Shown here piece after piece: positions 24,982-25,290 of a DNA stretch of 25,290 bases (its first letter is position 1; each line of letters begins with the position of its first letter). This DNA comes from Flammeovirgaceae bacterium UBA4659. GTDB taxonomy: Bacteria > Bacteroidota > Bacteroidia > Cytophagales > Cyclobacteriaceae. The stretch lies in NCBI GenBank assembly GCA_002405445.1, contig DHLV01000158.1, forward strand, positions 1 to 25,290, in the 5' to 3' direction. Below the pieces are notes generated by a model, which ran no database searches, had not been told where the DNA came from, and saw nothing but the letters and a program-made list of their open reading frames with translations. The position numbers and the translations under genes are program-made.

Positions 24982-25290
24982 TCAAAAAGATTGATGCTGG
25001 TAATCAGTTCTGACCACCTCCACCCTCGCCCCCACCGCCAACACACCCTCCAGGGTATCCTTCCGCATAAACTATTCGAAGGTTATCTTGTTCAGCCCTG
25101 CTTGGTGAAATTTATAGTTTTTCATCAACAGAAATTGATGGTCGAATAAATCTCCAATGCCACTTTGGCCAAAAGGCTCGCCTGTTTTTTGATCGAACAG
25201 GTTGTTGACGACCATATTTTTCTCCAACACTACATCCTCTACTTTGCCCAACAACCAATACAAAAATGAAAGTGGTACCAGCATGGCAAG
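24982..25290 (-). pseudogene. gldH: GldH-like gliding motility lipoprotein, 3' part, interrupted by in-frame TAG
   Basis: The minus-strand frame enters from the right edge, so the start and lipobox are outside the window. The visible 102 codons have the GldH C-terminal pattern: DQKTGEPFGQSGIGDLFDH, then FLLMKNYKFHQAG, then ITFE-stop-FMRKDTLEG and VLAVGARVEVV, ending at TGA 24982-24984. The TAG at 25072-25074 stands where family members have Gln (…EQFMR…), so CAG to TAG is the simplest explanation. GldH is an outer-envelope lipoprotein needed for gliding in Flavobacterium johnsoniae. Truncation here would remove the last 30 residues. The family call is from pattern memory. Confidence 0.7.
25072..25290 (-). 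CDS. gldH: GldH-like ORF up to the premature TAG (edge-truncated)
   Basis: This is the part of the GldH-like frame translated if the TAG at 25072 acts as a stop. It covers 72 codons visible in the window, continuing beyond base 25290. The ATG at 25284 is internal (LAMLVPLSF). Confidence 0.6.
   Translation of the reverse strand, partial: LAMLVPLSFLYWLLGKVEDVVLEKNMVVNNLFDQKTGEPFGQSGIGDLFDHQFLLMKNYKFHQAGLNKITFE

Noticed and set aside
16170..25074. UAG read as glutamine in this organism
   Set aside because: Several intact genes (atpC at 898, DUF4340 at 829, subtilase at 20102) end naturally in TAG, and the caspase gene also has frameshifts.

Overview
The window is a chromosomal stretch of a Bacteroidota bacterium, most likely of the order Cytophagales. 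The evidence: a type IX secretion (T9SS) C-terminal sorting domain, a GldH-like gliding lipoprotein gene at the right edge, a DUF4340 protein at the left edge, an 80-residue ATP synthase epsilon subunit, and a textbook Bacteroidota sigma-A promoter (TTTG-N19-TACTTTTG) in front of atpD. No rRNA, tRNA, CRISPR array, transposase or phage gene was seen. The genus cannot be fixed from this sequence.

Layout. 1-829: 3' part of a DUF4340 gene, then a convergent terminator. 898-2718 (minus): atpD-atpC, separated by a perfect 14-bp hairpin. 2897-6514: a polytopic GT-C-like membrane protein (minus), divergent from an overlapping trio (plus): sugar-nucleotide epimerase, GT2 glycosyltransferase and a small membrane protein whose frame is cut by an in-frame TGA. 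6644-8059: a CstB-like persulfide dioxygenase/rhodanese. 8066-12035 (minus): the 5-oxoprolinase set pxpB-pxpC, a 378-bp gap, pxpA, and an NRAMP-fold transporter lacking the metal-binding motifs. 12094-14376 (minus): a Pif1/RecD-type helicase with a C-terminal helix-turn-helix region. 14435-14923: a small exported membrane protein of unknown role.

14909-18041 (minus): a decayed gene for an exported WD40-caspase protein. It carries a frameshifting 14-bp tandem duplication, three 1-bp indels and an amber codon, yet its catalytic His and Cys are still readable. 18480-20102: an exported subtilase with a long insert between catalytic Asp and His. 20396-23095: a two-gene surface module, an FGE-fold (SUMF1-like) exported protein followed 6 bp later by a protein of seven 27-residue GGDGDG repeats with a T9SS tail. 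23578-24732: an exported choloylglycine-hydrolase-family Ntn amidase. 24982-25290 (minus): GldH-like 3' end, interrupted by an in-frame TAG.

The two most interesting points are the FGE-fold/GGDGDG-repeat pair, an apparently uncharacterised cell-surface module, and the number of nonsense and frameshift lesions that the sequence itself lets one repair: 6413, 15458, 15940, 16170, 16566, 17935-17962 and 25072. The NRAMP-like transporter tied to 5-oxoprolinase but lacking metal ligands is a good candidate for a non-metal substrate.
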